Positions 24,868 through 34,322 of a DNA stretch of 64,000 nucleotides are shown piece after piece. The notes beneath the pieces are model-generated. The model was not told the origin of the DNA. It saw only the letters and a program-made list of their open reading frames with translations, and searched no databases. Both the position numbers and the translations under genes were made by a program. Location of the stretch: contig NZ_JAATEO010000027.1 in assembly GCF_012034245.1 (NCBI RefSeq), positions 1-64,000 on the forward strand. Direction: 5' to 3'. Numbering within the stretch: position 1 is the stretch's first letter; each line of letters starts with the position of its first letter. The DNA comes from Micromonospora thermarum. GTDB taxonomy: Bacteria; Actinomycetota; Actinomycetes; Mycobacteriales; Micromonosporaceae.

Positions 24868-27800
24868 ATGCGCAGACCGACCGGCCGAAGGGCCACCACC
24901 TACCTCAGTCTCCTCACCCTCGTCGGCGCGACACTCGTCGCGACCGCCACACCGCAGCCGGAACCGGCGTCCGCCGCTCCGGTCCTGACCACGCCCGCCC
25001 CCGACAGCAACGGCATCGAGTACAAGGTGCTGGTGTTCACCCGTTCCGCCGGTGGCAGCCATGCCGCCACCGCGGCCGGGGTCGACGCCATCCGGCAGCT
25101 CGGCAACGAGCGACGGTTCACCGTGGAGGTCACCGACGACCCCCGCAAGTTCGACGGGCCGCACCTGAAGCAGTTCCGGGCGGTCGTATTCCTCAACACC
25201 GCCGGTGACGTGCTCACCGACACGCAGCAGGCCGCGTTCGAGCGGTACTACCGCAACGGCGGCGGGTTCGTCGGGGTCCACTCGGCGATCGAGGCCGAAC
25301 CGGGCTGGTCCTTCCTGGACAACGTGCTCGGAACCCGGGCCGCCGGAGCGGCCACGGCGGCCGGCCCGGCCACGGTCACCGTCGCCGACCGGGTCCACCC
25401 GGCGTCCGCGTCGCTGCCGGAACGCTGGACCCACACCGACCGGTGGTACAACTTCGCGGCCAACGTCCGGGGCGTCTCGCACGTCCTGGCCACCGTGGAC
25501 GAGAAGTCGTACGCCGGTGGGTCGATGGGCTTCGACCACCCGATCACCTGGTGCAAGGACCACCAGGGCGGCCGGTCGTTCTACACCGGACTCGGTGCCA
25601 CGCCGGAGAGCTTCGGCGGCACCGACCTGCGGGCCCACCTGGGCGGCGCCATCCAGTGGGCGGCCGGGGTGACCGACGGTGACTGCGGTGCGACCGTGCT
25701 CGCCAACTACCAGATGACCGTGATCGGGGCACAGCCCAACGTCAACGAGCCCATCGGCTTCGACGTGCTCCCCGACGGCCGGGTGATCCAGACCGACCGG
25801 CGTGGCGGCGTACGCCTGCACGACCCGGAGCGCAACTCGACGACGGTGCTGGCGCAGATCCCCGTCTACACCCACAGCGAGGACGGGATGTACGGCCCGG
25901 CGATCGACAACGACTTCGCGACGAACCGCTGGGTCTACCTGTTCTACGCGCCCCCGCTGGACACCCCCGCCGGAGGCGCACCGACCACCAGCACGGACCC
26001 GACGGCCTGGGACCGGTGGAAGGGCTACTTCCAGCTGTCCCGCTTCAAGTTCGTCGACGGCGAGAACCCGTCGCTCGACCTGGCCACCGAGCAGAAGATC
26101 CTCCAGGTCCCGGTGGACCGGGGTGCCTGCTGCCACGTGGCCGGCGACATCGCCTTCGACTCGAAGAACAACCTGTGGCTGGTCACCGGCGACGACACCC
26201 CCGCCGGTGGCGGCGGCTCGGGCGGCTTCTCGCCGCACAACGACTCGGTGAGCGCCACCGGCGTGTACCAGGCGCCCTTCGTGGACGCCCGGCGCAGCTC
26301 CGCCAACACCAACGACCTGCGCGGCAAGATCCTGCGCATCACCGTCCAGCAGGACGGCAGCTACACCGTGCCGGCGGGCAACCTGTTCCCGGCCGGCACG
26401 GAGAAGACCCGGCCGGAGATCTACGCGATGGGCTTCCGGAACCCGTTCCGGATCACCCTCGACAAGGACGACGTCGCCTACATCACCGACTACTCCCCCG
26501 ACTCCTCCACCGCCGCGGTGGGCCGGGGTCCGGCGGGCACCGGCCGGATGATGGTGGTCGACAAGCCGGCCAACTACGGCTGGCCGATGTGCGTGCAGCC
26601 GAACCTGCCGTACATCGAGATGAACTGGACCACCAGTCCCATCTCGCCGGTGGCGCCGTTCGACTGCGCGGCGCCGAAGAACACCTCGCGGCACAACACC
26701 GGCCTGACCGACCTGCCGACGGTGGAGAAGTCCGAGCTCTGGTACTCCTTCCAGGCGCCCACCCCCTGCCCGGAGTCGTACCTGTCGACACCGACGCAGA
26801 CCTGCCCGGTGCTCTTCCCGGAGCTCGGCACCGGCGGGGTGGGCCCGCACGGCGCGGCGAAGTACGACTACGACCCGGAGCTGAGGTCGGAGACGAAGTT
26901 CCCCGCGTACTTCGACGACGCGATCTTCTTCGGCGAGTTCACCCGGGACACCCTGAAGGAGGTCCGGCTCGACTCGCAGGGCGACATCCTGAAGATCAAC
27001 AACGTGTTGAACTGCGGGCAGGCGCCCACCACGCCCACCCGGCCGTTCCTCTGCGACAACCCGATGGACATGAAGTGGGGTGCGGACGGCAACTTCTACC
27101 TGCTGACGTACGGGGACGGCTTCTTCAACGTCAACCCGGACGCGGCGATGCTGAAGTTCAGCTACGTCAAGGGGCTGCGGGCGCCGATCGCGACGGTCAC
27201 CGCCACGCCGACCAACGGGATCGCGCCGCTGACCGTGGCGTTCTCCAGCGAAGGGTCGAGGGATCCGGACCCGGCGGACTCCATCTCGTTCGCGTGGGAC
27301 TTCGACGGGAACGGCACCACCGACTCCATCGACCCCAACCCGACGTACACGTACACGGCCAACGGCGTCTACACCGCCCGCCTGACGGTGACCGACTCCA
27401 GCGGTAAGTCCTCGTCGGCCAACACCACCATCACGGTGGGCAACACCGCGCCGACGGTGACCGTCACGACGCCGGCCGAGGGCGGCTTCTTCAGCTGGGG
27501 CGACAGCATCCCGTGGTCGGTGACGGTCACCGACCCGGAGGACGGCCCGATCGACTGCGCCAAGGTCGAGGTGACCTTCGTCCTCGGGCACGACCAGCAC
27601 GGGCACGGTGAGGCCAACCAGTTCGGCTGCTCCGGCGTCCTGCCCACACTGGCCGACGACGCATCCCACGGCGGCTACATCTACGGCGTGGTCAGCGCGT
27701 CGTACACCGACAAGGGAGCGAACGGGCAGCCGGCGCTGACCACGGTCGACCAGCAGATCATCCAGGACAAGCGGCAGCAGGTGGAGTTCGCCCGGGACGA

Positions 27801-28203
27801 GTCCGGTACGACCGTCGGCAACAGCGCCGACACCGGCGGCGGGCAGCAACGCGGCAGCCTCGACCCGGGTGACTGGATCGCGATCAACAACACGGTCGAC
27901 CTGCGCAACATGCAGTCGGTCACGCTGCGTACGTCGGGCGGCAGCGCCGCGACGGCCGGGCAGCCCCGGTTCGCCGTCCAGCTCCGGCTGGACTCGCCGA
28001 CCGGCCCGCTGCTGACCACGGCCACGGTCAACGCGACCACCGGCAACAACGCGTTCACCAGCACCACCGTGCCGATCACCGACCCGGGCGGCCCACACCG
28101 CCTCTACCTGGTCTTCGCCACCGTCCCCGGTGGGCCGACCGGCGGCTTCGGAAACCTCAACTGGGTCGAGTTCACCGGCACGGGCATCGGCGTCAGCCCG
28201 TAA
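24868..28203 (+). CDS. Secreted ThuA - sugar dehydrogenase - PKD - CBM multidomain protein
   Basis: This 1111-residue protein has, in order: a Sec signal peptide (1-37); a ThuA-like domain (about 50-270: VLVFTRSAGGSHAA, GGGFVGVHSA, GGRSFYTGLG); a PQQ-dependent/soluble glucose-dehydrogenase-type beta-propeller (about 285-770: CCHVAGDIAFDSKNNLW, RSSANTNDLRGKILRI, RNPFRITLDK); a PKD domain (about 775-860: SFAWDFDGNG); an Ig-like segment with HDQHGH; and a C-terminal carbohydrate-binding module (about 965-1110). It is probably an extracellular glycan- or sugar-oxidising enzyme. It heads a cluster with a TIM-barrel isomerase and a ROK regulator. A related protein without ThuA is encoded at 34376-37234. 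Confidence 0.85.
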   Translation: MRRPTGRRATTYLSLLTLVGATLVATATPQPEPASAAPVLTTPAPDSNGIEYKVLVFTRSAGGSHAATAAGVDAIRQLGNERRFTVEVTDDPRKFDGPHLKQFRAVVFLNTAGDVLTDTQQAAFERYYRNGGGFVGVHSAIEAEPGWSFLDNVLGTRAAGAATAAGPATVTVADRVHPASASLPERWTHTDRWYNFAANVRGVSHVLATVDEKSYAGGSMGFDHPITWCKDHQGGRSFYTGLGATPESFGGTDLRAHLGGAIQWAAGVTDGDCGATVLANYQMTVIGAQPNVNEPIGFDVLPDGRVIQTDRRGGVRLHDPERNSTTVLAQIPVYTHSEDGMYGPAIDNDFATNRWVYLFYAPPLDTPAGGAPTTSTDPTAWDRWKGYFQLSRFKFVDGENPSLDLATEQKILQVPVDRGACCHVAGDIAFDSKNNLWLVTGDDTPAGGGGSGGFSPHNDSVSATGVYQAPFVDARRSSANTNDLRGKILRITVQQDGSYTVPAGNLFPAGTEKTRPEIYAMGFRNPFRITLDKDDVAYITDYSPDSSTAAVGRGPAGTGRMMVVDKPANYGWPMCVQPNLPYIEMNWTTSPISPVAPFDCAAPKNTSRHNTGLTDLPTVEKSELWYSFQAPTPCPESYLSTPTQTCPVLFPELGTGGVGPHGAAKYDYDPELRSETKFPAYFDDAIFFGEFTRDTLKEVRLDSQGDILKINNVLNCGQAPTTPTRPFLCDNPMDMKWGADGNFYLLTYGDGFFNVNPDAAMLKFSYVKGLRAPIATVTATPTNGIAPLTVAFSSEGSRDPDPADSISFAWDFDGNGTTDSIDPNPTYTYTANGVYTARLTVTDSSGKSSSANTTITVGNTAPTVTVTTPAEGGFFSWGDSIPWSVTVTDPEDGPIDCAKVEVTFVLGHDQHGHGEANQFGCSGVLPTLADDASHGGYIYGVVSASYTDKGANGQPALTTVDQQIIQDKRQQVEFARDESGTTVGNSADTGGGQQRGSLDPGDWIAINNTVDLRNMQSVTLRTSGGSAATAGQPRFAVQLRLDSPTGPLLTTATVNATTGNNAFTSTTVPITDPGGPHRLYLVFATVPGGPTGGFGNLNWVEFTGTGIGVSP

Positions 28204-28211
28204 CCCGGTCC

Positions 28212-28248
28212 GGGTCCGGGGCCGCCCCGCACCAGCGGCCCCGGACCC
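28212..28248 (+). terminator. 14-bp hairpin after the multidomain gene
   Basis: A perfect 14-bp stem (28212-28225 with 28235-28248) with a 9-base loop begins nine bases after the stop. Confidence 0.65.
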
Positions 28249-28323
28249 ACCCCCCTGACCAACCCGGGTCACCACCGGTGACCCGGACACCGGAACCACC
28301 GCACCGAGGAAAGGCAGCAGCAG

Positions 28324-29400
28324 ATGAACCACAGTCAGCACGGAATGAGCCGTCGTCGGATGCTCGGCGCCCTGGCCGGCGTCGCCGGCGCGGCGGCCGT
28401 CGGCGCCACCGGCCTGGCCTCCGCCGCCGGCGCCGACGGCAACGGCCTGCTCGTCCCCGCCGGCAAGCGGGGCATCATCCTGTACAGCGTCCGGGACCGG
28501 ATCAGCGCCGCCCCGACCAACGCCCCGGAGGTGCCGTACGGGTTCGAGCGGGTGCTCGCCCGGCTCGCCGAGATCGGCTACAAGGAGGTCGAGTTCGCCG
28601 GCTACAACCAGAGCACGGCGATCCTCGGCCGGCAGATCACCCCGGAGGAGATCCGCAAGATCCTCGACGACAACGGGCTGCGCGCCAACGGCTCGCACGC
28701 CTCGATCCCGGGCAGCGTCACCCCGGACACCATCGCCGCGTTCGAGCGGACGCTGGACACCGCCGAGATCCTCGGCATGAGCCACATCGGCACCGGCAGC
28801 GACCCGACCGGCAGCAACTACAAGGCCGACTGGGACGCCGCGATCGACCGCTGGAACCTCTTCGGGGAGATGGCGGCCGCCCGGGGGCTGAAGCTCTACA
28901 CCCACAACCACGACGCCGCGTACAACTTCCTGCTGGACAGCGGGCCGCTGGACGCCCTGGGCCGGCCGACCCGCTCGTCCGGCGTCCGGAAGCTGGAGTA
29001 CTTCATCGCCCGCACCAACCCGGAGTGGGTCTGGTTCGAGATGGACATCTACTGGGCGCACGTGGCCCAGCACCGGTTCAGGACCTACACCGACCCGGAC
29101 GGCGTGGTGCAGACCAGCGTCTTCGACCCGCTGGCCGTCGTGGCGGCGCAGCCGATCCGGTTCCCGCTGTTCCACGCCAAGGACGGCGCGTTCAACCCGG
29201 CCAGCAGCGCCGGGTACGACATGGTGCCGCTCGGCCAGGGCGACATCGACTACGGCAACTTCTTCGCGAACATGGGCGCGAAGGGTTACCACAACCCGAT
29301 GTGGGAGCAGGACAACGCTCCGGGCGGCACCGCCGACCCGGGTCGGTCCCTGCGCTACGCCGAGGTGAGCTTCCAGCACATGGCGGGTCTGCGGGGCTGA
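28324..29400 (+). CDS. Exported sugar phosphate isomerase/epimerase (TIM barrel)
   Basis: This 358-residue protein has a twin-arginine signal (SRRRMLGALAGVAGAAAVG, residues 9-27), so it is exported folded through Tat. The mature part is an AP-endonuclease-2-type TIM barrel (IYSVRDR, GYKEVEFAGY, MSHIGTG, LYTHNHDAAY, VWFEMDIYWAHVA, PLFHAKDG). The histidines and acidic residues of the metal site (HNHD, EMD, HAKD) are visible. Such enzymes isomerise or epimerise sugars, or act on 3-keto sugars. It follows the ThuA/dehydrogenase gene by 120 bases and precedes a ROK gene. Confidence 0.85.
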   Translation: MNHSQHGMSRRRMLGALAGVAGAAAVGATGLASAAGADGNGLLVPAGKRGIILYSVRDRISAAPTNAPEVPYGFERVLARLAEIGYKEVEFAGYNQSTAILGRQITPEEIRKILDDNGLRANGSHASIPGSVTPDTIAAFERTLDTAEILGMSHIGTGSDPTGSNYKADWDAAIDRWNLFGEMAAARGLKLYTHNHDAAYNFLLDSGPLDALGRPTRSSGVRKLEYFIARTNPEWVWFEMDIYWAHVAQHRFRTYTDPDGVVQTSVFDPLAVVAAQPIRFPLFHAKDGAFNPASSAGYDMVPLGQGDIDYGNFFANMGAKGYHNPMWEQDNAPGGTADPGRSLRYAEVSFQHMAGLRG

Positions 29401-29447
29401 CGGACCCGATACAGGGGGGCCGCGCCCGGTCGTCGGGCGCGGGCCGA

Positions 29448-29476
29448 GGCCGCGTCCGGTTTCACCGGGCGCGGCC
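29448..29476 (+). terminator. Hairpin between the isomerase and ROK genes
   Basis: A 12-bp stem (29448-29459 with 29465-29476, one G-T pair) with a 5-base loop. Confidence 0.55.
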
Positions 29477-29505
29477 CCGGCGCGCTACGGGGTGGTAACA
29501 AGACC

Positions 29506-30720
29506 GTGGCAGACTCCGGCCGGGAGGTGGTGGAGATGGTCTCCGTCCGGCCGGAGAACGCGGACCAGGCACGCCTGGTCACGCTGCTGCGCGACCAGGG
29601 CCCCCGGTCCCGGGTGGAGCTGGGCGACGCGCTGGGCCTGGCCCGTGCGCGGCTCGTCGCCGAGATCGAGCGGTTGACCGAGGTGGGGCTGGTGGAGAGC
29701 GCCGGGCCGGCCGCCTCCCGCGGCGGCCGGCGCTCGTCGTTGCTGCGCCTCGGGCGCGGGGTACGCTTCGCCGCCGTCGTCGTCGGTACGCGGGAGCTGA
29801 CGGTCACCGTCACCGACGGGGAGCTGACGCCGCTCGCCGACCTCGCCGAGCCCGTGGACGTCCGGCAGGGACCGGAAGCCGTGGTCGGTCGCGCGGTGGA
29901 GCTGATCGGCAAGCTCCGGGCGGACCTCGGCCTGGGCCGGCTCACCGGGGTCGGCGTGGCCCTGCCCGGGCCGGTCGACCTGCGGGAGGGCGTGCCGGTC
30001 TCGGCACCGTTGCTGCCGGGCTGGCACCGCTTCCCGGTACGCGACACGATCGCCGCCGAACTGGGCTGCCCCACCGTGGTCGACAACGACGCCACCGTCA
30101 GCGCCCTGGGCGAGCGGCATGCCGGCGTGGGGCGCACCTTCGACGACTTCCTCCGCGTCACGCTCGGCTCCGGCGTCGGCTGCGGCCTGGTCCTCGGCGG
30201 CAGCCTGCACCGGGGTGCCACCGGCAGCGCCGGGGACATCGCCCACCTGCGGCTCACCGAGGACGGTCCGACCTGCGTGTGCGGCGAGGTCGGCTGCCTC
30301 GAGGCGTACTGCGGCGACAGCGGGCTGGTCGGGGCGGCGCTGGCGGCGGCGCGCGGTGGCCGCTCGCCCGTCCTGGCCGCCCGGCTCGCCGAGGCCGGCG
30401 ACCTCACCGTGGCCGACCTGGCGGCCGCCGCCGGTGCCGGTGACCGGGCCGCGCACGGGGTGGTACGCGAGGCGGGGCGCCGGCTGGGTCAGGTGCTGGT
30501 CGGGCTGGTCAGCTTCGTGAACCCGGCCATCGTCATCATCGGCGGGGCCCCCGCCGGCCTGGGACACACGCTCCTGGCCGAGATCCGGGCACTCGTCTAC
30601 CGCCGGTCGGCACCCCTGGCCACCGGCACGATGCCCATCGTGCTGTCGGACCTCGACGACCGGGCCGCCGTGATCGGTGCCGCCCGCCTGATCAGCGACC
30701 ACGCCCTCACCCCAGGCTGA
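29506..30720 (+). CDS. ROK-family transcriptional regulator
   Basis: This 404-residue protein has an N-terminal winged helix (about 20-80: LVTLLRDQGPRSRVELGDALGLARARLVAEIERL) and the ROK sugar-kinase-like domain (about 95-400), with the PGPVDLREGVPV, TVVDNDATVSALGERH and GSGVGCGLVLGG motifs. A zinc-type cysteine cluster (CVCGEVGCLEAYCG) follows. ROK repressors sense sugars. The GTG at 29506 is the likely start. It is closely related in layout to the second ROK regulator at 51932-53173, which controls the ABC importer side. The candidate operators at 24690 and 37570 could be its targets. Confidence 0.9.
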   Translation: MADSGREVVEMVSVRPENADQARLVTLLRDQGPRSRVELGDALGLARARLVAEIERLTEVGLVESAGPAASRGGRRSSLLRLGRGVRFAAVVVGTRELTVTVTDGELTPLADLAEPVDVRQGPEAVVGRAVELIGKLRADLGLGRLTGVGVALPGPVDLREGVPVSAPLLPGWHRFPVRDTIAAELGCPTVVDNDATVSALGERHAGVGRTFDDFLRVTLGSGVGCGLVLGGSLHRGATGSAGDIAHLRLTEDGPTCVCGEVGCLEAYCGDSGLVGAALAAARGGRSPVLAARLAEAGDLTVADLAAAAGAGDRAAHGVVREAGRRLGQVLVGLVSFVNPAIVIIGGAPAGLGHTLLAEIRALVYRRSAPLATGTMPIVLSDLDDRAAVIGAARLISDHALTPG

Positions 30721-30753
30721 CCACCCGCGCGCCGGCCCGTGCGCCCGCGCCTA

Positions 30754-30814
30754 GTTGATCATGAGGTTAGCGGGGTGACACGCCGACGACAGCCCCGCTA
30801 ACCTCATGATCAAC
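30754..30814. terminator. Perfect 22-bp hairpin between convergent genes
   Basis: The arms at 30754-30775 and 30793-30814 are perfectly complementary over 22 bp, with a 17-base loop. The element lies between the ROK gene (plus, ends 30720) and the isomerase gene (minus, ends 30868), so it can serve as a bidirectional terminator. The long perfect arms, unlike ordinary terminators, suggest a repeat element. Confidence 0.7.
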
Positions 30815-30867
30815 GCGGGCTGGGGACCCGGCCGGCGGGGCAGAGCCCGAGCCGGCCGGGTCTGCCG

Positions 30868-31875
30868 TCAGTCCTTGCTGCTGAAGGCGGCGTCGAAGGC
30901 CGCCGCTGGGGCGTCGAAGGCGAGCCGGCGGACGAACTGCAACGCCTCGGGAGCACCGACCAGGCGGTCCATGCCGGCGTCCTCCCACTCGATCGAGATC
31001 GGGCCGTCGTAGCCGATCGCGTTCAACGCGCGGAAGCAGTCCTCCCACGGCACGTCCCCGTGGCCGGTCGAGACGAAGTCCCAACCGCGGCGCATGTCCG
31101 CCCAGGGCAGGTGCGAGGCGAGCCGGCCGCGCCGGCCGTCGCCGGTACGCACCTTCGCGTCCTTGCAGTCGACGTGGTAGATCCGGTCGGCGAAGTCGAA
31201 GATGAAGTTCACCGGGTCCAGTTCCTGCCAGACGAAGTGCGACGGGTCCCAGTTGAGCCCGAACGCGGGCCGGTGCCCGATCGCTTCGAGGGTCCGCTTC
31301 GTCGTCCAGTAGTCGTACGCGATCTCGCTCGGGTGCACCTCGTGGGCGAAGCGCACCCCGACCTCGTCGAGGACGTCGAGGATCGGGTTCCAGCGGTCGG
31401 CGAAGTCCTGGTAGCCGCGCTCCAGCATCGCCGGCGGCACCGGCGGGAACATGGCGAGCGTGTGCCAGATCGACGAGCCGGTGAAACCGACGACGGTCTT
31501 GACGCCGAGCTTCGCCGCCGCGCGGGCGGTGTCCTTGATCTCCTGCGCGGCGCGCTGGCGTACGCCCTCGGGCTCACCGTCGCCCCAGATCCGTGCCGGC
31601 AGGATCCCCTGGTGCCGCTCGTCGATCGGGTGGTCGCAGACCGCCTGGCCGACCAGGTGGTTGGAGATCGCGAAGACCTGGAGGTTGTGCTTGGCGAGGG
31701 TTTCCTTCTTCCGGTCGACGTACGACTCGTCGGCGACGGCCTTGTCGACCTCGAAGTGGTCACCCCAGCAGGCGATCTCCAGGCCGTCGTAGCCCCACTC
31801 GGAGGCGAGCCGGCAGACCTCGTCGAACGGCAGATCGGCCCACTGGCCGGTGAAGAGCGTGATGGGTCGCGCCAT
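30868..31875 (-). CDS. Sugar phosphate isomerase/epimerase (cytosolic TIM barrel)
   Basis: This 335-residue protein starts at the ATG at 31875, preceded by an AGGGGA/CAGGA stretch; no signal peptide is present. It is an AP-endonuclease-2-fold TIM barrel: WGYDGLEIACWGDHFEV near the N-terminus, FAHEVHPSEIAYD (metal ligand Glu), FGLNWDPSHFVWQ (Asp/His), YHVDCKDAKV and ISIEWEDAGM. This pattern is typical of isomerases or epimerases in inositol and 3-keto-sugar catabolism. It is likely the intracellular partner of the Gfo/Idh dehydrogenase at 46760 and of the secreted proteins around it. Confidence 0.88.
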   Translation of the reverse strand: MARPITLFTGQWADLPFDEVCRLASEWGYDGLEIACWGDHFEVDKAVADESYVDRKKETLAKHNLQVFAISNHLVGQAVCDHPIDERHQGILPARIWGDGEPEGVRQRAAQEIKDTARAAAKLGVKTVVGFTGSSIWHTLAMFPPVPPAMLERGYQDFADRWNPILDVLDEVGVRFAHEVHPSEIAYDYWTTKRTLEAIGHRPAFGLNWDPSHFVWQELDPVNFIFDFADRIYHVDCKDAKVRTGDGRRGRLASHLPWADMRRGWDFVSTGHGDVPWEDCFRALNAIGYDGPISIEWEDAGMDRLVGAPEALQFVRRLAFDAPAAAFDAAFSSKD

Positions 31876-32086
31876 GGTCCTGTTTCCCCTGTCGTGATGG
31901 GGATTCCGTACGTGCGTGACCGGGGCGAGGGAGTGCCGGGTGCCGGCGGCCCCGACGGTGCACCGGTGGGCGCGTTCGCGCCTGGGGCCGACGGGTTGCG
32001 CCTCCCGTCGGCTCACCGGCCACCTCGCGGTCGCCGCCCTCACTCTATTTCCGACGGGCACGTCGCGAAAGACCCCACCTCCCTGT

Positions 32087-32165
32087 CCCCGCGATCTTGC
32101 ACTTTCGGCCCCTCGTTCGCGGCTTTCATCACGAATGCCGGGGCACGAACTGCAAGATCGCGGGG
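32087..32165. repeat. Palindromic repeat, GATCTTGCACTT family copy 2
   Basis: The arms at 32087-32112 and 32140-32165 are nearly perfect inverse copies with the core GCGATCTTGCA. It lies in the intergenic region 31876-32187 between an isomerase promoter and the 3' end of the next gene, so it may also stop transcription. The remaining part of this gap shows no gene. Confidence 0.75.
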
Positions 32166-32187
32166 AGTCCCGGGGGTGGGGGTCAGG

Positions 32188-32550
32188 TCAGGGCAGGGTC
32201 CACTTCTGGTTGGCGCCGGTGTGGCAGGTCCACAGGTGCACCGCCGTGCCGTCGGCCGAGTTGTTGCCCGAGACGTCCAGGCACTTGCCCGACTGCGGGT
32301 TACGCACCGTGCCGTCGGCCTGCGCCGACCAGTTCTGCGCACCCGTGCCGTTACACGTCCACAACTGGATCTTCGTGCCGTCCGCCGACCCGCCACCCGA
32401 GACGTCCAGGCACTTGCCCAGCGCCCTGATGGTCGAGTTCGGCGTCACCGTCCACGTCTGCGCCGCCGTGCCGTTACAGGTCCAGATCTGGATCTGCGTA
32501 CCGTCGGCCGTGGCGGCGTTCCGGACGTCCAGGCACTTGCCGGCCAGGCC
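32188..32550 (-). repeat. 363-bp ricin-module repeat, copy 1
   Basis: This segment aligns base for base with 34376-34738; I see one difference (near 32300, a third-position change). It covers the whole C-terminal ricin domain of the gene to its stop codon. Identity stops abruptly at 32550, in the linker. This means recent duplication or gene conversion. Confidence 0.88.
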
Positions 32551-34299
32551 CTTGATCGGGCCGGTGCCGGGGGTGCCGCCGCTCCCCTTCACCAGGGTGA
32601 AGTCGTCCACGTCGTAGAGCCCCGAGCCCGAGCCGGTGAAGGTCAGGTAGAGGTTCTGCGTTCCGGACGGGACGCCGGACAGGGTCGTCGTGACGTCGGC
32701 GAAGGTGGTCCAGCTGCCGGTGTTCGGCACCGCGACCGAGCCGAGCAGGGTGCCGGTGGCCGAGCCGGTCCGCACCTGGAGCGTGCCGCCCGGCCCGCCG
32801 GAGACCACCCGGGCCCGGAACGAGGTGACGCCGGTCAGGTCCACCCCGTTGTACGCGGCCCAGTCGCCCGGGTCGATGTAGCCGAGGGTCTGGCCGCCGT
32901 TGGCGCCCGCCTTGGTGAACGGTGAGACCCCGCTGGCCGAGCTGTACGCCTCGGCCTGGATCGTGGTGTTCCCGCCGGGCGGGGTGGAGCCCAGCTCCTT
33001 GATCCGGATGTTGCGGAACGAGGCGTCGTCGCCCGTACCGTGGTTCTGGAGTCCGATGTGGCCGGCGAGCGACCGGGCCGGGTCGGTGTTGGTGAAGTCG
33101 TTGATCTTCACGCCGTTCAGGAAGACCTGGAGGCGCTCGCCCTCCACCAGCAGTTCGTAGGTGTTCCACTCCCCCGGCGGGTTCAGCGCGGCGTCCCGGG
33201 CGGCGATGTCCGCGGACTTGAAGGTGTAGACCGCGCCGGTGGTGCGGTCCGCCGCGTCGGTGGCGTCGATCTGGACCTCGTAGCCGTTGTTCACCGCCGA
33301 CCAGGGGTCGCTCGACGGCGGGAATCCGATGAAGACGCCGGAGTTGTCGTCACCGGCGAGCCGCCAGTCGAGCTTGAGCGAGTAGTTGGTGAACTGCTTC
33401 GCGCTGTACCAGTAGAGACCCATGCCGCCGACCGAGGTGAGCGTGGCGTCGGCGTTGGTGAAGCTGCCCGGCCCCGCCTGCGACCAGCCGGTGGTCGAGC
33501 CGTTGTAGAGGGTGGTGTAGCCCGTCTCCGGACGGCAGTCGGCCTTGGTGCGGCCGGCCGCGTACCGGATGCCGCCGAGCAGGTGGGCACGGAAGGCGGG
33601 CTCGGCGTACGAGGCCTGCGTGTGCCCGCCGCCGGTGTAGAAGGCCCGGCCGCCGCTGTAGGTCTTGCACCACGAGTGTGGGTGGTCGGCGCCCATCGAG
33701 CCGCCCGAGTACGACGACTCGTCGAGGGTGGCCAGCACCCGCGCGGTGGAGCGGGCGTTGGTCTGGTAGTTGTACCACTCGTCGGTGCGCGTCCAGGTCT
33801 GCGGCAGGTGGGCCGTGGCCGCGTGGGCACGGTTCTCGGCCTTGACGGTGGCCTGCTGGATGGCCGGGTGCGAGGCGAAGTACGCGCCGACGAGGTTGCC
33901 GTAGAAGGACCAGCCGTACTCGGTGTCGGCTGCGGCATGCACGCCGACGAACCCGCCGCCGGCGCCGATGTACGACTCGAAGGCGGTCTGCTGGCTGGCG
34001 TTGAGCACGTCACCGGTGGTGTTGAGGAAGACCACGGCCTCGTACTGGGCGAGGTTGCCGGTGGTGAAGGCGGCGGCGTCCTCGGTGGCGGTGACGGTGA
34101 AGTTGTTGGCCGCGCCCAGGTCCCGGATGGCCTGGGTGCCGACGGCGATGGAGTCGTGACGGAAGCCGGCCGTCTTGGAGAAGACCAGCACGTCGTACGC
34201 GGCGTCGGCGGCGCTGACCGGGCCGGCCTGGGAGGTGCAGGCGAGGACGGCGAGGACGGCGGTGGCCGCGCCGAGGACGGGTCGAAGGAGTCTGCGCAT
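32188..34299 (-). CDS. Secreted ThuA - DUF1080 - CBM - ricin-lectin protein
   Basis: This 703-residue protein starts at the ATG at 34299. Domains: signal peptide (1-31, with a possible lipobox-like VLAC near 18-21); ThuA-like domain (35-250: VLVFSKTAGFRHDS, GGGFVGVHAA); DUF1080, the 3-keto-disaccharide hydrolase family (about 260-436: LYNGSTTGWSQ, NSGVFIGF, NNGYEVQIDA, GEWNTYELLVEGERL); CBM6-like module (about 446-572); and a ricin-type beta-trefoil (582-703) with three QxW repeats (QTW, QNW, QKW). It likely cleaves oxidised glycosides outside the cell. The ricin module is nearly identical at DNA level to that of the next gene upstream on this strand. Confidence 0.87.
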   Translation of the reverse strand: MRRLLRPVLGAATAVLAVLACTSQAGPVSAADAAYDVLVFSKTAGFRHDSIAVGTQAIRDLGAANNFTVTATEDAAAFTTGNLAQYEAVVFLNTTGDVLNASQQTAFESYIGAGGGFVGVHAAADTEYGWSFYGNLVGAYFASHPAIQQATVKAENRAHAATAHLPQTWTRTDEWYNYQTNARSTARVLATLDESSYSGGSMGADHPHSWCKTYSGGRAFYTGGGHTQASYAEPAFRAHLLGGIRYAAGRTKADCRPETGYTTLYNGSTTGWSQAGPGSFTNADATLTSVGGMGLYWYSAKQFTNYSLKLDWRLAGDDNSGVFIGFPPSSDPWSAVNNGYEVQIDATDAADRTTGAVYTFKSADIAARDAALNPPGEWNTYELLVEGERLQVFLNGVKINDFTNTDPARSLAGHIGLQNHGTGDDASFRNIRIKELGSTPPGGNTTIQAEAYSSASGVSPFTKAGANGGQTLGYIDPGDWAAYNGVDLTGVTSFRARVVSGGPGGTLQVRTGSATGTLLGSVAVPNTGSWTTFADVTTTLSGVPSGTQNLYLTFTGSGSGLYDVDDFTLVKGSGGTPGTGPIKGLAGKCLDVRNAATADGTQIQIWTCNGTAAQTWTVTPNSTIRALGKCLDVSGGGSADGTKIQLWTCNGTGAQNWSAQADGTVRNPQSGKCLDVSGNNSADGTAVHLWTCHTGANQKWTLP

Positions 34300-34322
34300 G
34301 TCGCTCTCCCAACGGGGTGTCA

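Noticed and set aside
24205..29379. Minus-strand open frame of 1724 codons
   Set aside because: It is the complement of the secreted ThuA-dehydrogenase and isomerase genes; composition is H/R/V/G-rich and no domain appears. It is a GC-bias shadow.
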